Origin: Enterococcus sp. DIV0660C
Lineage (GTDB): Bacteria > Bacillota > Bacilli > Lactobacillales > Enterococcaceae
Direction of reading: 5' to 3'
NCBI RefSeq assembly: GCF_017316125.1
Contig: NZ_JAFLWA010000036.1
Span: 1 to 35,094, forward strand
DNA length: 35,094 bases
The notes below the pieces were generated by a model that worked only from the letters and a program-made list of their open reading frames with translations, ran no database searches and was not told the origin of the DNA. This document shows positions 6,853 to 14,906 of the stretch, piece after piece. Numbering within the stretch: position 1 is the first letter of the stretch; each line of letters starts with the position of its first letter. The position numbers and the translations under genes were made by a program.

Positions 6853-7173
6853 TTACTCATTTCCTAAGCGACGATAAATATCAATAATTTCTTTTGCTAA
6901 GTCTGTAAATGCAATTGAAGTCATCAGATGATCTTGACTATGAACCGTTAATAAAGTCACTTGTACATGATTCCCTTGCGCTTCTTGAGTTAACATTTCT
7001 GTTTGTGAATGATGTGCTTGGACTAATGATTCTTCAGCATCCGCGATTTTTTGATCTGCTAAGGTAAAATCACCTTTTTTTGCTGCCGCAATTGCTTCCA
7101 TTGCATCACTTTTTGCGTTCCCACCAAACATGATCAAACCCATGATTGCTTCTAAATTTTGTTGATCTTCCAC
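6853..7173 (-). CDS. PTS EIIA, lactose/cellobiose family
   Basis: A 106-residue cytosolic phosphocarrier, the usual length for the all-helical Lac-family EIIA trimer. The active-site segment LLTVHSQDHLMT is intact: His78 accepts phosphate from HPr and Asp81 matches the metal-binding aspartate of LacA. It passes phosphate to the EIIB encoded upstream. The start is GTG (7173) with GGAGG about 9 nt upstream; no ATG fits better. It follows EIIB by 29 bp in the same operon under the sigma-54 promoter. Confidence 0.93.
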   Translation of the reverse strand: MEDQQNLEAIMGLIMFGGNAKSDAMEAIAAAKKGDFTLADQKIADAEESLVQAHHSQTEMLTQEAQGNHVQVTLLTVHSQDHLMTSIAFTDLAKEIIDIYRRLGNE

Positions 7174-7202
7174 GTGCGTTTTCCTCCAAATGTCTTAATC
7201 AG

Positions 7203-7520
7203 TTATTTCATTAAACTTTCTGCTTGTTCAAGCACTTTTGCACCATTCATCATACCGTAATCTTGCATGTTGATGACATCCAAAGGAATGCCTTTTGGTG
7301 CTAATTTTTGTTCAAATTGGGATTTCATGAAGCGGACTTGAGGTCCTAATAAGAGTACGTCTACATTTTTTGCTTCCAAATTGTTGTCTGCATCTGAAGC
7401 TGAAACTGCAAAGATGTCTGCATCGATTCCTTTTTCTTCAGCTGCTTTTTGCATTTTTGTTACAAGTAGGCTTGTGCTCATTCCAGCGGAACAAACTAAC
7501 ATGATCGTTTTTTTCACCAT
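7203..7520 (-). CDS. PTS EIIB, lactose/cellobiose family
   Basis: A 105-residue cytosolic phosphocarrier. The catalytic Cys10 sits in the P-loop-like motif MLVCSAGMSTSLLV, and the Rossmann-like pattern continues with VDVLLLGPQVRF, as in CelA/LicB proteins. Cys10 takes phosphate from EIIA and gives it to sugar bound by EIIC. I place the start at ATG 7520, which has GAAGGAG at 8 nt; an in-frame GTG three codons earlier lies inside that ribosome-binding site. First gene of the operon, about 40 bp downstream of the -24/-12 promoter. Confidence 0.92.
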   Translation of the reverse strand: MVKKTIMLVCSAGMSTSLLVTKMQKAAEEKGIDADIFAVSASDADNNLEAKNVDVLLLGPQVRFMKSQFEQKLAPKGIPLDVINMQDYGMMNGAKVLEQAESLMK

Positions 7521-7560
7521 TTTCTTCACTCCTTCTAATTTGTTTTACACTTTATTATAA

Positions 7561-7577
7561 TGCAAGAAGTGTGCCAA
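7561..7577 (-). promoter_or_regulatory. sigma-54 (-24/-12) promoter of the PTS operon
   Basis: The minus strand reads TTGGCACACTTCTTGCA: TGGCAC at -24 (7576-7571) and TTGCA at -12 (7565-7561). The invariant GG and GC are separated by exactly 10 bases, as RpoN requires. The expected start point near 7550 lies 15-20 bp before the EIIB ribosome-binding site. The adjacent gene encodes a sigma-54 activator. Confidence 0.93.
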
Positions 7578-7582
7578 TAAAA

Positions 7583-7621
7583 AAAAGGCTAAAATAGCGT
7601 TTTCACGCTTTTTAGCCTTTT
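7583..7621. terminator. terminator of the LevR-type regulator gene
   Basis: AAAAGGCTAAAA-AGCG pairs with CGCT-TTTTAGCCTTTT, with one bulged base and a 6-nt loop; a T-run follows on the minus strand. It ends immediately upstream of the -24 element, insulating the PTS operon from regulator transcription. Confidence 0.85.
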
Positions 7622-7631
7622 GTTTCAGTGC

Positions 7632-7672
7632 GCACACTACTGTTTTTGTGTGCAAACAAGTAATTAGTGTGC
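7632..7672. promoter_or_regulatory. candidate enhancer (UAS) for the sigma-54 activator
   Basis: GCACAC (7632-7637) and GTGTGC (7648-7653) form a dyad with a 10-bp gap. A third GTGTGC lies at 7667-7672, 19 bp further on. The dyad is centred about 90 bp upstream of the expected start point, the usual place for AAA+ activator binding. The role is inferred. Confidence 0.45.
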
Positions 7673-7685
7673 TGTACTGTATATA

Positions 7686-10385
7686 TTATTCATTTTTAAT
7701 TTTATTTTCCAGAAACATCTGTGTAAGATAGGCGATCTCATCTTCCGAGATTTTGATTTGATATTTTCTTTCTAATGGCATTAAATTCGTACGAACCATA
7801 TCCATCTCCAGTCGATATTTCTTGGCAAAATCAGGAAGCTGTTTAAAGACCCTACTTTCTTCGTTTTTGATAAGAGCATCAATCATAAATGCTAAATGAA
7901 TCAAGATGCCTGCATCAACACCTGGCTCCACAATGATTGAAATATCTGTTTGAACTTGTTGAACTACCTTTTGCAAGGAATAAATCAGTTCATCCATTGC
8001 TGGAATAGATGACAACGAGTCTTTTAACGAATAGACAATCTTATCAATTGGGATTTCATCGTCAGCCATTCGTTTCAATGTGTTTAATTTCTCATCATTG
8101 AAAATATCGTATGCCGAAAAGAATGGGATATTTTGATAATCCACATCTACTGTTCCTGCAATTGCTTTGATCTCGTATTCTTCTAAAAGAGCATCGATAT
8201 GTTTTTTGAAAGATTCTCTTTCTAAAAACTGCATTTGGATCAACTCAACTTTTTGTTGATTGATAACTGGTGCAATTCGTTGGTAAAGCTTCGCGGCTAC
8301 GCCTTCCCCAGTAAAGCAAGTCACGATAACTGCTTTTTTACGTTGTGTATCCGCCGCATCACCTAACTTGAATTGGTCACGAACAATTGATTCAAAGGAT
8401 AGTTGGATATTTTGATAAATATCTTCTAAACTTCTTCCAACATTTGCCATTCGGATTGCTTCAATCACAATCATCGTACTTGTCATCGTGATTGCTTTTG
8501 TCCGAACACCGGTCTCTTCATAAATCAAATTACTAAATGTGTTTAAGGAACCCATATCAGTTAATAACAGCAAACCATTGCTTAATTGTGCTTGACGAGC
8601 TTTCACATAAGTTAAGACTTCTTCATACATCGTTTGAACTTCCATGGCAAGTGGCATATTAAATGCTGCCCCTATGTTCGTTCCAAGCAGTTCTTGTGCC
8701 ATCTCCAACATACTAGAAGCTGTTTGGCGCCCGTGCATCAATACAAGAACATCCACATTATTTTCTTTGACTCGCTCACTCTCCCCTAAATTAATTGACA
8801 AAAACATGCTGATGAAGCCTATTTCATCAAACGGAATCTCCACTTCGCATTCATCTTCAATAATAGTAGACAAATCAATGGCGACTTGGAACTCTTTCTT
8901 AAAGTGTTTGCGGATATTATTCAAATCTGGATGAACGATCATGTGACCATCACGTACCCGATCTAAGGTACTTTGTAAATGTAAAGCAAAAGCAAATCGC
9001 GCTTTTTCATTATAGATCCGATCCAATCGTTCTTCTGCCACGTCATATAGTTGATTCGTCAACTGCCAAATATCATCTGGCAACAAATCTTTAGGAATAT
9101 TGCTTTGCGTCAATTCTTCGACATAGGTTTCAAAGTACTCGTCGACATCTTTTGAAATCAGTGCTTCTAAATCGATACTTTCCACACCAGTTTCAGACAA
9201 ACTAGCTACTTTTTCTTCAATATCATTATAAACTTGCATATTACGTTCAGGATCTTGTGACCAAACAACATCTGCCAATCCCGGCTCAAAGGTTAGGTAC
9301 TGGCTTTTACTTTCGATAAAATGATCTAAGCGTTCTGGAAGTTCCTTGATTTTTAACAAGCCCTTTTGAACTTGCAACGAAAGTTCTTCTTTACGAATAA
9401 TCAATTTTTGCTCGTTATGCGTGCGGTAATGCAGAAATGATTTTGCACAGACCAGTTTTAAATCACGTTTCACTTGGCCGATATTTCCTTCTGCATCATA
9501 GAGCATAAACGCTAAAATTGCTTCTCGCTCAATGTCGATTCGTTGATTCAATCGATTCGCCTCTTGTTTAATAAAAAGCGAAATGATTTCATACCGTTCA
9601 TCCAATGAACGGGAAGCTAAGTTTGGCAAGGTAATTGCCATCGGAATCCGACGATTAAACGTCGTCAAGAAACTTTCAGAAGACTCTGTCGTGGCTCCTA
9701 TGATTTGCACGGCTGCTTCATGAACTTGTGCACTTTCCCCTAATGGTCGATAGATTCCTTTATCAATAAAAGTGAACAACATTTCTTGTCCTTCTGGTGG
9801 AAGGCGATGAATTTCATCAAGGAATAAAATCCCGCCATCTGCTTTTGCAATCAAACCGGGACTATCTTCTGCCGCTCCTGTATAGGCGCCTTTTTTGATC
9901 CCAAAAATGTGTCCAAACAATAACTGAGGATTCTGCGCGTAATCTGCACAATTAAATGAAACAAACGGTGCATCGGGTGCCAAAGTTTCAGAGTCCATTG
10001 CAAAATGATACATACATTCTGCAAACATCGATTTTCCTGTACCTGTTTCCCCAAAAATAATCGTATGTAAGCCTCTTGGTGGATAGAGAATCGCTGCTTT
10101 TGCTTGTTGGATACTCACTTTTAGCGACTCATTTTCTCCTACTAATGTTTCAAATGTCACTTGTGTTGATGAGTCGACATGGACTTCTTCTTTTGCTTCT
10201 TTAGACATAGAATAAACCACCGGGCGACCAGCGGTTTTCATAATTTGTCGCTCTTTATATAGATCACTTAAATAACGGCTTGCATTACTTCGATCAATGT
10301 GAAGATGTTTAGCTACGTCACTTGCTGTTAAGCCGTGTTGATTGATTGTTAATAAATGGATGATTTCTTTCTTGCGAGCATTCAT
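7686..10385 (-). CDS. LevR-type sigma-54 activator with PRD and PTS domains
   Basis: An 899-residue PTS-regulated AAA+ activator. In order: a winged helix-turn-helix (about 1-60); an AAA+ domain with Walker A GETGTGKS (112-119), the sigma-54-contacting GAYTGA loop (166-171) and Walker B GGILFLDE (184-191); a first PRD; a mannose-type EIIA-like domain (VDVLVLMHGRQTASSM); an EIIB-like domain (KAVIVTCFTGEGVAAKLYQR); and a second PRD at the C-terminus. Phosphorylation of PRD and EII-like domains by HPr and the cognate EIIB is how LevR/CelR/ManR proteins are tuned. The intact GAYTGA and the -24/-12 promoter next door make it the activator of the EIIB-EIIA-EIIC operon. I recall a similar E. faecalis activator named LpoR but cannot check it here. 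Confidence 0.93.
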   Translation of the reverse strand: MNARKKEIIHLLTINQHGLTASDVAKHLHIDRSNASRYLSDLYKERQIMKTAGRPVVYSMSKEAKEEVHVDSSTQVTFETLVGENESLKVSIQQAKAAILYPPRGLHTIIFGETGTGKSMFAECMYHFAMDSETLAPDAPFVSFNCADYAQNPQLLFGHIFGIKKGAYTGAAEDSPGLIAKADGGILFLDEIHRLPPEGQEMLFTFIDKGIYRPLGESAQVHEAAVQIIGATTESSESFLTTFNRRIPMAITLPNLASRSLDERYEIISLFIKQEANRLNQRIDIEREAILAFMLYDAEGNIGQVKRDLKLVCAKSFLHYRTHNEQKLIIRKEELSLQVQKGLLKIKELPERLDHFIESKSQYLTFEPGLADVVWSQDPERNMQVYNDIEEKVASLSETGVESIDLEALISKDVDEYFETYVEELTQSNIPKDLLPDDIWQLTNQLYDVAEERLDRIYNEKARFAFALHLQSTLDRVRDGHMIVHPDLNNIRKHFKKEFQVAIDLSTIIEDECEVEIPFDEIGFISMFLSINLGESERVKENNVDVLVLMHGRQTASSMLEMAQELLGTNIGAAFNMPLAMEVQTMYEEVLTYVKARQAQLSNGLLLLTDMGSLNTFSNLIYEETGVRTKAITMTSTMIVIEAIRMANVGRSLEDIYQNIQLSFESIVRDQFKLGDAADTQRKKAVIVTCFTGEGVAAKLYQRIAPVINQQKVELIQMQFLERESFKKHIDALLEEYEIKAIAGTVDVDYQNIPFFSAYDIFNDEKLNTLKRMADDEIPIDKIVYSLKDSLSSIPAMDELIYSLQKVVQQVQTDISIIVEPGVDAGILIHLAFMIDALIKNEESRVFKQLPDFAKKYRLEMDMVRTNLMPLERKYQIKISEDEIAYLTQMFLENKIKNE

Positions 10386-10412
10386 ACAAACCCTCCTTTA
10401 GTGAGTTTTCAT

Positions 10413-10426
10413 TGATGCCGTTTTCA
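10413..10426 (-). promoter_or_regulatory. cre-like site (CcpA) before the activator gene
   Basis: The minus strand reads TGAAAACGGCATCA, one mismatch from TGWAANCGNTNWCA. It lies about 28 bp before the activator's ATG, so CcpA bound here could block its transcription. This rests on a consensus match only. Confidence 0.4.
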
Positions 10427-10441
10427 ACATAATAACACAAA

Positions 10442-10461
10442 AAGGCGCTTATTTGCGCCTT
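10442..10461 (-). terminator. terminator overlapping the helicase stop codon
   Basis: AAGGCGC and GCGCCTT form a 7-bp GC-rich stem followed by a short T-run on the minus strand. The helicase TAA (10449-10451) is in the 6-nt loop, so the left arm is coding sequence. The short T-run suggests moderate strength. Confidence 0.65.
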
Positions 10462-11729
10462 GCTCCTTTATTTTTTTGCTTTTTTGTTTTCTTCTTGTTC
10501 TTGCTTTTTTTGTTTAATTTTTCTGTTTCAGGAAGCACTTTTGTGTGTTTCGAGACTGTTCGATCCGCTTTTTTTAGTGGACGTTCTGTTTTTTCTTCTT
10601 TTTCAGCGGGCTCATGATGCAACATCCCACCGTACAAATAGATTTCAGTTATTGTGATGTCCGCCTCACGCGCAATTTTCTTCATATCTCTTAACTGATT
10701 GTCTTGAACCAAAGTAATGACTGTACCAGCATTACCCATTCGTCCTGTACGACCTGAACGGTGAAGATATGTTTCGACATTGAACGGCACTTCCGCGTTG
10801 ATAACATAAGGTAATTTAATAATATCTAAGCCACGAGCAGCCACATCTGTCGTCAACAAAGCTGTTGTTTTACCTGCCTTGAAATAGTCTAGTGCTGCTT
10901 TTCGAAGCAATTTGTTTTGATCTGAAGCTAAACTTCCCACCGTTACACCACGAAACGTTAGTTTTTCTTCCATCAGACCTAATTCACTTAATTGGTTAAA
11001 AAAAACTAATCCTTGAAAGCCATCCACATGCATCAAACGGCGCAAGTAGTCATCCTTTTTACGTGCAGGAACACGTAAAAAGTAATGTTGCAGACCCTTT
11101 CTTGACTCGTCTTTGTTAGAAACATCTATTACTTGAAGTTGTTTTCCACTAATTTTTTCAAACATTTCCAGCGAGCGATCAGCCGTAGCAGAAAAGAAAG
11201 CGAATTGATAATCCACTGGTGCTTGATGCAAGATTTGTTTCACTAATTGAACACTACTTTCATCAAATAACTGATCAGCTTCATCAAATACCATTGTTTG
11301 GATTTGATGTGCTTTCAATTTTTTAGCCTTCATCAATTCTAACACGCGCCCGGGTGTTCCTATTAAGATTTCCGGTTTTTTCTTCAGCCCTTCGACTTGT
11401 CGTTTCACATTCGCACCACCAAGTAATGATTGAACTTTTAGATCAACTAAGGCTGCCCATGCGCGAGCCACTTCCGTTACTTGGATTGCCAGCTCTTGTG
11501 ATGAAGTCAAAATAAGTAGACTGCTGCCAGCTTGTGGTTGGACATTCAGCAGTAATGGCCAGAGATAAGCTAATGTTTTGCCAGAACCAGTTGGGGAAAT
11601 GGCTACCAAGCTTTCTTTTTCACGTAATTTTTGAAAAACAGCTTGTTGAATCAAAGAAGGTTCTTCAAATCCTTGACTCGTCCATTTTTCTTGCCATTTT
11701 TCGGGAAATGCTTGTATAAATTCATTCAT
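10449..11729 (-). CDS. DEAD-box RNA helicase
   Basis: A 426-residue ATP-dependent RNA helicase with both RecA-like domains. Visible motifs: SPTGSGKT (45-52), GTPGR (125-129), DEAD (149-152), FSATA, and ARGLDI with HRSGRTGR in domain 2. A strongly basic tail (about residues 385-426, rich in KK and ending KNKGARRK) is probably an RNA- or ribosome-binding extension. Length and layout resemble the small Bacillus YfmL-like helicases linked to ribosome assembly; I do not assign that name firmly. Its ATG overlaps the oxidoreductase stop (TAATG), so translation is coupled, with GAGGAAG inside the upstream gene as ribosome site. Confidence 0.92.
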   Translation of the reverse strand: MNEFIQAFPEKWQEKWTSQGFEEPSLIQQAVFQKLREKESLVAISPTGSGKTLAYLWPLLLNVQPQAGSSLLILTSSQELAIQVTEVARAWAALVDLKVQSLLGGANVKRQVEGLKKKPEILIGTPGRVLELMKAKKLKAHQIQTMVFDEADQLFDESSVQLVKQILHQAPVDYQFAFFSATADRSLEMFEKISGKQLQVIDVSNKDESRKGLQHYFLRVPARKKDDYLRRLMHVDGFQGLVFFNQLSELGLMEEKLTFRGVTVGSLASDQNKLLRKAALDYFKAGKTTALLTTDVAARGLDIIKLPYVINAEVPFNVETYLHRSGRTGRMGNAGTVITLVQDNQLRDMKKIAREADITITEIYLYGGMLHHEPAEKEEKTERPLKKADRTVSKHTKVLPETEKLNKKSKNKKKTKKQKNKGARRK

Positions 11730-12742
11730 TAAATTTCTTCCTCATTATCTGCATCAAAAGTGATGCCTCCATTTTTTCTTAAGTCATAAACGACTTGATT
11801 CACATTTCGTGCTAATTCGACCCATTCTTCATACAATAAGCCCCATGCACGATCTTCACGATGGTTCAATACGTTCGCAAAGTCTTTCGCTTCTTCTACC
11901 ATTGGATTTTCAGCAACTTGAATTGCTAGATCCACGATTTCTTGGTGATTTCGATCGTGAAATTCTGCTTTCTCAATCGCATTTACACCATTTAAAACTA
12001 AAGTTCCTGAATCAAAATAAATTTCAGACGGCATAAATGAATCGCCAATTTTTCCAGGTTGGATTGCAACATCAAAAGAATCATAGCGTAAAATTCCCCA
12101 GCCAAGACCATCGACCCCAGTTGAAATTTTTCTTGAAAAATAGTGGACTTCTTTTGGCATACCGAACCAAGCAACTGCCGCATAAACTAAATAAACGCCT
12201 AAATCCATCATTGCCCCACCAGAAAAATGAGGAGAGAATATGTTTGGTTCTCCACCATCTAGAACTTGATCATAACGAGAAGAATACTTCATGTAGCTAA
12301 AGTTCGCACCAATGATTTCGTCTTTTGAAGGTAAGTGATCTGTAACTTTTTTAAAGCCTTTTTCATGAATATTGCGAGCAGCTTCAAAGAAATACACTTT
12401 TTGTTCATTCGCTAGATGAATGATCTCATCCATTTCTTCTGGCGTTGAAAATGCAGGTTTTTCAACGATTACATTTTTACCAGCTAAGATTGCTTGTTTA
12501 GCTTGTTCAAAATGAAGACTGTTTGGTGAAGCAATATAAACAGTATCCATATGGGCAATTCCAAAGAATGTTGTTAAGTCTGTCGCAAACTCGATATCCC
12601 CCGAATACTTTTCGCCAAATGTTTGGGCTTTTTCCAATTTTCTTGAATAAACTGCTGTTAACTCATATTTTTTCGTACTTAAAGCTGCTTCAACAAATTG
12701 ATGTGTGATCCAATTCGTCCCAATAATACCTAAATGAATCAT
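11729..12742 (-). CDS. Gfo/Idh/MocA-family NAD(P)-dependent oxidoreductase
   Basis: A 337-residue oxidoreductase. The N-terminal Rossmann fold starts LGIIGTNWITHQF, a variant of GxGxxx with Asn-Trp after the second Gly-Thr, followed by YIASPNSLHFEQA and the signature VEKPAFS. In this family the EKP lysine acts in catalysis. The C-terminal half is the usual alpha/beta barrel-like domain with the conserved GGAMMDLGVY segment. The substrate, usually a sugar or its derivative, cannot be read from sequence. It lies 18 bp after sfsA and overlaps the helicase start by one base, forming a three-gene operon. An AAAGGGGA ribosome site precedes ATG. Confidence 0.9.
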   Translation of the reverse strand: MIHLGIIGTNWITHQFVEAALSTKKYELTAVYSRKLEKAQTFGEKYSGDIEFATDLTTFFGIAHMDTVYIASPNSLHFEQAKQAILAGKNVIVEKPAFSTPEEMDEIIHLANEQKVYFFEAARNIHEKGFKKVTDHLPSKDEIIGANFSYMKYSSRYDQVLDGGEPNIFSPHFSGGAMMDLGVYLVYAAVAWFGMPKEVHYFSRKISTGVDGLGWGILRYDSFDVAIQPGKIGDSFMPSEIYFDSGTLVLNGVNAIEKAEFHDRNHQEIVDLAIQVAENPMVEEAKDFANVLNHREDRAWGLLYEEWVELARNVNQVVYDLRKNGGITFDADNEEEI

Positions 12743-12760
12743 TTTCTCGTCCCCTTTTCT

Positions 12761-13498
12761 TTACTGATTTTCAATCACTGGGTTTTCAAATGGCGCCTCC
12801 AAATCAAAAGGAATTCTTTGCTTTAATCGTACACTATTCGCGTTCACCACACAATTATACGTAAGAACTTGAACCCCTGCTGCTTGAGCCGATTGAATAG
12901 CCAATGCAAATTCTGGTTGCATTTCTTGATGAATCGTTGAGACTGTTACTTGTTCAAATTGAGCAATAAACAAAACATACGTCAAGTACCCTTCTTTGCG
13001 TGCATCGATCAATTCCAAGATATGTTTCAGTCCTCGCGTCGTTGGCGCATCTGGGAATGCTCCGACAGCTAAGTTTTCCAACGTCATCCCTTTAACTTCC
13101 ACAAAAATTTTTTGATTCGTCGAAGTTTCCAAATAGATATCAAATTTTGAATGATGATACACAACTTCCCGTTTCAAAAAAGTGATTTCTCCTGCCAACT
13201 CAGGCAACTGGATAAGCCCATTTAAAATGCCTTCAGCTGCTAATTGATTGGGTAATTGACTATCAATATTGAACCAAACATCTTTTTTCTTCACCGCAAT
13301 CAAATCATAATCGGTTTTTCTTTTAGGACTTGGCGTGTAAGTCACTGCAACTTGCGCACCTGGAAGAAACACTTCTCTTCCGCGTCCTGTATTCTTGACA
13401 TGAGCAGTGATGATCTCACCATCTGCTTTTCGACAATAGGCAATAAAACGATTGGGTCGTTCAAGAAAAGAAACGACCTCGACTTGTTGATACTCCAC
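12761..13498 (-). CDS. sfsA: SfsA family protein (sugar fermentation stimulation)
   Basis: A 245-residue SfsA homologue, the usual length. The N-terminal OB-fold part contains FLERPNRFIAYCR and HVKNTGRGREV. The C-terminal nuclease-like part contains FDIYLE, IFVEVKGMTLE and FPDAPTTRGLKHILEL, conserved SfsA motifs resembling a PD-(D/E)xK core. The protein is known as a DNA-binding factor that affects maltose metabolism in E. coli; its real role in Firmicutes is unsettled. The start is GTG (13498) with AGGTGA 6 nt upstream. First gene of the operon leading to the oxidoreductase and helicase. Confidence 0.93.
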   Translation of the reverse strand: MEYQQVEVVSFLERPNRFIAYCRKADGEIITAHVKNTGRGREVFLPGAQVAVTYTPSPKRKTDYDLIAVKKKDVWFNIDSQLPNQLAAEGILNGLIQLPELAGEITFLKREVVYHHSKFDIYLETSTNQKIFVEVKGMTLENLAVGAFPDAPTTRGLKHILELIDARKEGYLTYVLFIAQFEQVTVSTIHQEMQPEFALAIQSAQAAGVQVLTYNCVVNANSVRLKQRIPFDLEAPFENPVIENQ

Positions 13499-13530
13499 TT
13501 GTTGTCACCTGTCTTTCTATCTAGTATCCT

Positions 13531-13559
13531 ATCATAATTTCACTAAAAACACTTGAAAA
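13531..13559 (-). promoter_or_regulatory. SigA promoter of the sfsA operon
   Basis: On the minus strand TTTTCA (13559-13554), 17-bp spacer, TATGAT (13536-13531). The -10 matches 5 of 6 and the -35 4 of 6. It lies about 33 bp before the GTG start. Confidence 0.55.
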
Positions 13560-13668
13560 ACCAGTCGAAAGTCTTAGAGAATTTTTATCCTTTTTTCGGT
13601 AGAATGAAGGTAAGCATAAAATTGACGATAAACTTTCCCATTCACTTTAGTTAAGAAGGAGCGATTCA

Positions 13669-14025
13669 ATGAAAAAAAGAATTTCGTATCTGATTGGCAT
13701 GTCGTTGTTAACTTTACTCGGCGGAGTCGCTGTGCAAAAAAGACAACAAAAAAAACAAGAAAAAACAATTGATGCTACGACCTACGTTCGCACGTGGTAT
13801 TTTCAAGATCATCATCATCAACCCCATCAACTCACTGTCCTTCCTGAATATACATTAGTTTTGGATCAGCAACCAATCCAAGCGACGATCATCGAATTAA
13901 ATACCCAAAAATTTGTTGTTCGCGATCAATATGGTTACCACCTCATATTGACAAACCAATCACCAATGACATTTTACGATGAGGCTGAAGATGTTTCATA
14001 TATTTTGAGTAAAAAAGAGCAATAA
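13669..14025 (+). CDS. membrane-anchored DUF4828-like protein
   Basis: A 118-residue protein with an N-terminal hydrophobic segment (RISYLIGMSLLTLLGGVAV, about 4-22) followed by a very basic stretch (QKRQQKKQEKK). This suggests a single anchor or uncleaved signal. The rest is a small beta-rich domain with RTWYFQDHHHQPHQLTVLPE and YGYHLILTN...FYDEAED. The pattern resembles the DUF4828 family of lactobacilli and enterococci, an assignment from memory. AAGGAG precedes the ATG. It is monocistronic, divergent from sfsA, and followed by a terminator about 70 bp after its stop. Function unknown; a histidine run (DHHHQPH) could bind metal. Confidence 0.75.
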   Translation: MKKRISYLIGMSLLTLLGGVAVQKRQQKKQEKTIDATTYVRTWYFQDHHHQPHQLTVLPEYTLVLDQQPIQATIIELNTQKFVVRDQYGYHLILTNQSPMTFYDEAEDVSYILSKKEQ

Positions 14026-14097
14026 TTTATTTCAATTTTCTTATCACAAAAATCACTTAGAAAACCAGTTCAAACAATTAAAATGATTTCAATAAAT

Positions 14098-14130
14098 AAA
14101 ACAGCTGACCAATTTGTGTCAGCTGTTTTT
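14098..14130 (+). terminator. rho-independent terminator after the DUF4828-like gene
   Basis: A 12-bp stem (14098-14109 AAAACAGCTGAC, 14118-14129 GTCAGCTGTTTT) with an 8-nt loop and a T-run. Confidence 0.85.
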
Positions 14131-14244
14131 GTTTGGGTAGAAAGCACAAAAATTCCTCATTTTTTCATTTAGAAAAATAGTCATTTTCATTTTTTTTTGT
14201 TACACTTACTATTGATGGTTTTTACCATGAAAGGATGATCGAAC

Positions 14245-14892
14245 ATGACACCAAATCGAGAGGATTACTTAAAAATCATTTTAGAATTGGGTGGCGATAC
14301 AACAAAAGTTAATAACAAACAAATCGTATCCAGCCTGGATGTCTCGCCAGCGTCTGTTAGTGAAATGATTTCAAAACTTGTGAAAGAGCAATTAGTTGAA
14401 CATTCACCTTACCAAGGCGTACAATTAACCACTGCGGGACTTTATAAAGCTAGTAGCTTGATTCGTAAACATCGTTTATGGGAAGTTTTTTTAGTTGAAC
14501 ATTTAGATTATCGTTGGAATGAAGTACATGATGACGCTGAAGTCTTAGAACATGTTACCTCAGAACAACTTGCAGATCGTTTAGAAAACTATTTGAATCA
14601 TCCTAAGCATTGCCCTCACGGCGGCATTATTCCACAAAAAGAACAAGTCGTTCATGAAGAACGACGCCAAACATTAGAGTCTTACCCACTTGGCACATAT
14701 ATTCGCATTGCGCGTGTATTAGATGAAAAGGAACTACTTGACTACCTTGTAACCATTGATTTAAATATTGATGAAGAATATGAAATCATTGATATCGCAG
14801 CTTATGAGGGGCCGATTACGATAAAGAACGAAACCAAACAAATTTCCGTCAGTTTCAAGGCGGCTAGTACCATTTTTGTTGATAAACTATAA
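14245..14892 (+). CDS. mntR: DtxR/MntR-family metal-dependent repressor (EfaR-like)
   Basis: A 215-residue metal-sensing repressor. The N-terminal winged helix (about 1-65) includes NREDYLKIILELGG and LDVSPASVSEMISKL. The dimerisation/metal domain follows, with KHRLWEVFLVEHL, DDAEVLEHVTSEQL and HPKHCPHGG, where the Glu, His and Cys ligands lie. The C-terminal third is an SH3-like/FeoA-like domain, as in ScaR, SloR and EfaR. In that subgroup Mn2+ is the usual corepressor, with Mn-uptake genes as targets; I recall E. faecalis EfaR beside zwf as here. GAAAGGATG precedes the ATG, and a small dyad (ATGGT/ACCAT, 14215-14228) lies just before it. The gene is 14 bp upstream of zwf and probably cotranscribed with it. 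Confidence 0.88.
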   Translation: MTPNREDYLKIILELGGDTTKVNNKQIVSSLDVSPASVSEMISKLVKEQLVEHSPYQGVQLTTAGLYKASSLIRKHRLWEVFLVEHLDYRWNEVHDDAEVLEHVTSEQLADRLENYLNHPKHCPHGGIIPQKEQVVHEERRQTLESYPLGTYIRIARVLDEKELLDYLVTIDLNIDEEYEIIDIAAYEGPITIKNETKQISVSFKAASTIFVDKL

Positions 14893-14906
14893 AGGAGGAC
14901 ATCTGC

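Noticed and set aside
7583-7621. cre-like TGAAAACGCTATTT near the sigma-54 promoter
   Set aside because: It has two mismatches at the conserved CA end and is fully explained by the terminator stem.
13574-13768. 64-codon minus-strand frame opposite the DUF4828-like gene
   Set aside because: It is a shadow of the lysine-rich N-terminus of the plus-strand gene; no ribosome site.
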